This document shows, piece after piece, positions 20,997 to 25,000 of a DNA stretch of 25,000 nucleotides. The DNA comes from Chromera velia. Taxonomy: Eukaryota; Sar; Chromeraceae. Below the pieces are notes generated by a model. It made no database searches. It was not told where the DNA came from and worked only from the letters and a program-made list of their open reading frames with translations. The stretch's first letter is position 1. Each line of letters starts with the position of its first letter. Made by a program: the position numbers and the translations under genes. The stretch lies in contig JAHBMJ010005085.1 in assembly GCA_018398765.1 (NCBI GenBank), positions 828-25,827 of the forward strand. The letters are read 5' to 3'.

Positions 20997-23309
20997 CTAT
21001 GAGTAAGTGTATGTGTAGGTGTTGGGGTGTGTGTCCCTTTCCCCCCTTCGTCTCTTCGAGTCGGCCCCCCACTCCGCTGAGATGAGGAAACTCTCGAGCT
21101 CCGACTCTTCCTGGGGCGTCCCCTCCACAGAGCACAGGTCAAACCAAAGGCGCTTCTCCTTCGCCACCACGTCAGAAAGGACAGAAGCAGAAACCACGCG
21201 ACCCACGTCCTCGCGTGAGATCAGAGGGGGGCTCCACTTCGTGCCGTCGTGTCTCCCCGTCTCCAGTCGCATCTTTCGGCCCGGGGCATTCGACAGAGCG
21301 CACGGCTTCACGATGGTGAATGGGAACCCTGAGTGCAAGCAGGAGAGGCGAACTCAGCAATGGGCAAATACAAAAAACGCTACCGCACCTGTCACGTTTT
21401 TTCTCTCACGTGAAGAGCAAAGCTTCAACGGATTGATGGAAAGGCTGAAGGGAATTTGTGCAGCCTGATGTCGCAAAAGGGGTTAAACAATTGTCATTTC
21501 GGTCCGCATCTTTTTTCTTGAAGTCATGCCTCCGCTCTGTCTTTCAATTGTGAAAGTGGAACATTTCGCAAAAGTGTGAGGATAGCCCAGCAGAAAAACA
21601 AAGAGCCGCAAGCGTGCAGCAGCAAACATGTGGAGCGCACAACGGTCTTGCAGTCAGCCGACTGATCAGCTTCCGCTTGCTGCCGACCCGACCTGTGGAC
21701 ATAACCGCCGCCTCTCCCTGTGTCTTGTAGAAGAGCGCATGGCCGTTCCCCAGGAGGTCCAGTTTGCTGTTGGGCTCTGTTGTTCCCATACTGGAAACAA
21801 GGACGACTTGCATAGGGGAAGGGGAAGGGGACCCTCTCCCTCCAACTCCATGCTGCCCGCCGTATCTGGTCAGAGCCGTCAGCTGGTTCTCTACGCTGCG
21901 CGTGCAAACAAATACTCATTGATTCAATTCAGCAAATTTGACTTGGACAGCTCCTTCGCATTTCTCCTTCTCTCTGATTCAAGCAGAATGACTATCTGCA
22001 TTTTGTTTTCCCATTCTCTTTTTCACTTCTCTCCTTCGTGAGGAGGCAACTTTTTCACTTCTCTCGTTCGTGAGGAGGCAACTATCACCCGAGATAGTGC
22101 GACTGCTCGATTTTGATTACACGTGTATGACCCTGATCAAGCGATTTGTTTCTGCCAAAGCTCGGTCGGTCGTTTCGCTGAGACACAGCCACGACTGCAC
22201 TTTCAGTTTTTCGTCTGCCTGCCTGGCGGGATTCCGAAGCTCCCTTTGGTCGACACTTCACCCAGAAGCGCGCGTGTTGGCTTGCGCTCCTTTCTCTACT
22301 GAAATACGCACACTTGGCATTGTACATAGAGGCACAAAAAAGCAGGAGCACCAAGAACGAGAAGTGCCTTTTCCCAAAAGAGTAAAGAAAAACAAGTCTA
22401 CACTGAAACAAAACCAAGACAAGAACAGACAGACCCGTTGAAGTCGATGTCAATCGGGAAGCCCCCCTCTTCATAGGTCCACTCTCCCTCTTTGCCCTCT
22501 TTGGGGATCGGCACGGCGCTGGTGAGAATGACCAGTCGATGCACTCCCACGAAGGCCTTCTGGAGGCTCGAGGGATCCGTTACGTCGCCCTCGAAGATTC
22601 CGTCCGCCTCCTCACATTCACCACAGTCGAGCCTCTCCCGGGCCTTCTGGCGGTCCCTCACCAGCCCCCTCACCTCCACAGTATCTTCGTGCTTCCGAAG
22701 CTCATTGAAGACCAAAGATCCTGCAGAAAACAGAGGCAGAAACGGGGGGGGAGATTGAGCTGACTGGAAGTCAGGCAGGGAAGGAGTTCATGTGCTAGAC
22801 GGCGGCCAACAACGAGGCACTGAGGAAACCACTGTCAGGGCCTGTTCTTGAGCAGAGCATGCGGTCCGATGAGCACCGAGAGGTTCAGAGTTCTAATTGA
22901 TCGAGCCTCCCTTGGAGACGGAATCGTTTCTCAGGCGTGCATGAAGTCTGCGGATGTCCAAATGAGCAGAAAAAGCACATGGACAGAGGCTCTTCCACTG
23001 CTCTCCACGTAGCAGGTAAGTGGAAAAACGAATAGTGCAACAAACATGCGGTGCAAGGTAAATCCTTTCTGTCAGAGATAATCATCCAGCGACGAGACGG
23101 AAAATTTTGCTCCTGCAGAAAACGCTTGGACTGATATTTGTCCGTCTATACAAATGCGGGGACAAGCACAGTAGCTGACCTGTCCGGCCCGTCGCTCCTG
23201 TAACGAGAGCAATCACCTTTGCTTCTCCTGGACCCCTTAAGGCACCAAGACACTCCTGGTAGGCGAGGAGGAAACAAGAGAGGAAGAAGCAGAAGTACTT
23301 CATTGCCAT
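20997..23309 (-). CDS. Gene C: atypical short-chain dehydrogenase-like NAD(P)-binding protein (4 exons)
   Basis: The exons on the minus strand are 23309-23180, 22720-22435, 21895-21693 and 21328-20997 (951 nt, 316 residues), with GT-AG ends and matching phases. A hydrophobic leader (residues 4-22, with a plausible cleavage near Gly22-Ala23) is followed at once by the Rossmann fold: KVIALVTGATGRTG (31-44, GxxGxxG), GLVRD (62-66), FEGDVTD (86-92), LVILTSAVP (106-114), FPIDIDFNG, VVLVSSMG (169-176), YKTQGEA and GFPFTIVKP (from 207). Motif order and wording match the plant plastid family typified by Arabidopsis At2g37660/At5g02240 (atypical SDR, no classical YxxxK). Plant relatives bind NADP; their substrate is not well defined. 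With only about eight residues between leader and fold, secretory or ER location is as likely as a plastid. Odd points are a Gly/Ser/Pro insert at 155-167 and a C-terminal tail read from TAYACA-like repeat. Confidence 0.9.
22019..22082 (+). repeat. Tandem duplication of 32 bp in gene C intron 2
   Basis: Two adjacent copies (22019-22050 and 22051-22082) of a unit starting tttttcacttctct and ending gaggaggcaac differ at one base. They lie in the intron between gene C exons 2 and 3, so the protein is unaffected. Confidence 0.9.
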
Positions 23310-25000
23310 GAAAGTCTCTGGGATTCAGTTTCAACTTGCAGACTGTCACCGTGGTTCTCGTGACACACACAGCTTCCTCCTGATGTTGGTCTGTCAATGA
23401 CGTGGATCCAATACTCCTGGTATCTCTTCCAGTGAAATAAACTTGGGTAAACGGCCTGGGCCATCCTGGGCCCGCGTGTTACGGACTTAATTTACGCGGA
23501 CGCGGGGGGGGGCCCTGTGGGACCTTATCAAAAATTTATACCCGGCCAAACACGAGAGTGCATGGGCGCGCACTGCGCGCGCCGACGTATCGTGGTGGGT
23601 GCTGTCCGGCGTCGAAAGGGGGGCACAAACAAAAGTTTTTATCCTTTGATCGGGGGCAGGTCGTAAACAGGCTGGGATCAACGCTTTTTCACGTTCCTCT
23701 TTTTGCAACATAACTATGAACTCAGAGAGTCGGGGAACGCACCATGCAAGCGTTCACTCTGATAACAATTGCCGTACAGTAAGCAGATTAAATTATATGA
23801 CTCAAGTTAAGTTGAGTTCTGAAGGAAAACGCCGTTCAAAACGGCGTACAATCAGAATATATACATGCGCAGGCCATCTTATAGAGAAATTTTTATGTGT
23901 CGCTTAATTAGTTGGGCCCGAATGGCAAGTGTATGCGTACGAATCAAAATTGCTGGCCGGGGTCTTATGGTACAGTAAGATTTAAACATTATTTGGACCC
24001 ATAATACAAATTTCTGCATAGGTGGTGCCTATGCAGTCAGATCTAGACGCGACTGTATAATATAGTAAGATAAACCTTATGCATGGACTTTTGATATTTT
24101 CATCATATGTCCGCGGCCATCTGGCGTCTCATGCAGTTCATGCATAGTTCATACATGCAATATTCAATATTCAATGTCCTATCTGCTGCTTCCTTGTACC
24201 AATTGAATACCAAACAGCCAGGAAGCCAAGATTCAACTCACAACGGCACTTTTTTTAGCGAATATGACAACCGGTGAAGGGAGATATCGGTCAGCAAAGT
24301 TTTGATAAGTGTTGTTCATAGTAGAGGGACCTATTGCCACACCAAAGTCAAAACGGGCATTCACAGCACGTTACAGCACGTCACAGAAGCCCCATAACAC
24401 CGAAAACCCCCGCTGAGTATCTATGGCTCCGAACTTTTGTGAGTATGTGTCATAACACAGACAAGAGTGGTAGGACCCCGGGCCTTAATATCAACACATG
24501 CGAATTTAGGAGGCAGAGGGAGGAAGAGAGAGGGGAGAGGCTCTTAGAGGCCCTAAGCCAGACGGGAATAGCTCAAAACATCTCAAGCCATTAAAACAAA
24601 TCCCATCCGCGCCTACGCACAGCTCTCAACGCTCCTTTACAGCCCTACTGTAACAGCTTAAAGAACCCGCTGAACCATCAATACATGTTTGCAGTTCTTC
24701 CCAGACCCGGCTAATCCAGAACATACCACGTCGACAAGCCAGTTTGCTTATGCATATGCGTAAAGGCCTAAAGCCTCCGCGCCAGTCTCACGGTCTGCAA
24801 TGCGCAATGGCAGCGTCACTCTATATCACTCTCCCTCCACTTCTGGCGCTGTATGCAGCCGCACTGCAGGACTCATGCAGTCGCCGGCCCAACACCATAC
24901 CCATCATGATCGCCCAGCAGGCCCCATCACTCTAGGCCTACGAACCTCCCAACACATCTGTCAACAGCCCTTCGCCCCTCCTCTGAAAGTCCGAATCGAG
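23310..25000. other. Upstream of gene C and right end, no gene supported
   Basis: The stretch presumably starts with the gene C promoter. It contains a GC-rich patch with palindromic GCGCGC (about 23500-23590) and two small perfect stem-loops: 23829-23847 (acgccgtt / aacggcgt) and 24014-24036 (ctgcatagg / cctatgcag, 5-nt loop). Frames at 24334-24594 and 24744-24935 are open but show no recognisable motif. A partial gene running off the right edge cannot be excluded. Confidence 0.45.

Noticed and set aside
21628-22041. Plus-strand frame of 137 residues over gene C exon 3
   Set aside because: It is antisense to a well-supported SDR exon and continues into its intron.
24334-24935. Two open frames of 86 and 63 residues near the right end
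   Set aside because: No recognisable motif, no hydrophobic or repeat pattern and no convincing splice sites.

Overview
This window reads as nuclear DNA from a protist-like eukaryote with many introns and many simple repeats. Three spliced protein-coding genes can be rebuilt by hand from splice sites, phase consistency and protein-family similarity. All introns used are GT-AG. A plant-type atypical SDR protein, a microbial-type pentameric ligand-gated ion channel, TGCATGCA motifs and very long TCTG arrays together suggest a photosynthetic alveolate such as a chromerid. That assignment is inference; no rRNA or organelle gene is present to fix it.

Layout. 1-10,030 is repeat territory. A TCTG-rich microsatellite (about 1162-1547 and 5402-6449) is interrupted by a segment bounded by 68-bp inverted repeats (1548-1615 and 5334-5401). 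That segment holds a decayed 3' half of a non-LTR-type retrotransposon polymerase gene on the minus strand (3482-5044). Further right are a near-perfect hairpin-bearing duplicated repeat cluster (8118-8660), a GC-rich low-complexity block, a 32-33-bp tandem array (9601-9928) and a tRNA-like/SINE-like element (about 9950-10027, minus).

10,737-23,309 holds the genes. Gene A (minus, 12645 to 10737) has seven proposed exons and encodes a 479-residue unknown protein with an N-terminal coiled coil and a duplicated LVNPSLKTK motif. Gene B (plus, 13496-19235) has seven exons summing to 2523 nt and encodes an 840-residue pentameric ligand-gated ion channel subunit. It has a Cys-less (Pro-loop) signature, four transmembrane segments and a long Ser/Arg-rich N-terminus. 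Genes A and B are divergent and share an upstream region of about 850 bp carrying four TGCATGCA motifs. Gene C (minus, 23309 to 20997) has four exons (951 nt, 316 residues) and encodes an NAD(P)-binding atypical short-chain dehydrogenase-like protein with a predicted signal peptide. Genes B and C converge on an AT-rich gap.

The main novelty is in gene B. Two of its 5' splice sites sit at the first unit of tandem repeats that copy the donor itself (GTGAGT tetranucleotide array at 15120; 36-bp minisatellite at 17510), and a third is followed by GTAGGTAGGG. This gives arrays of candidate alternative donors inside a receptor gene.
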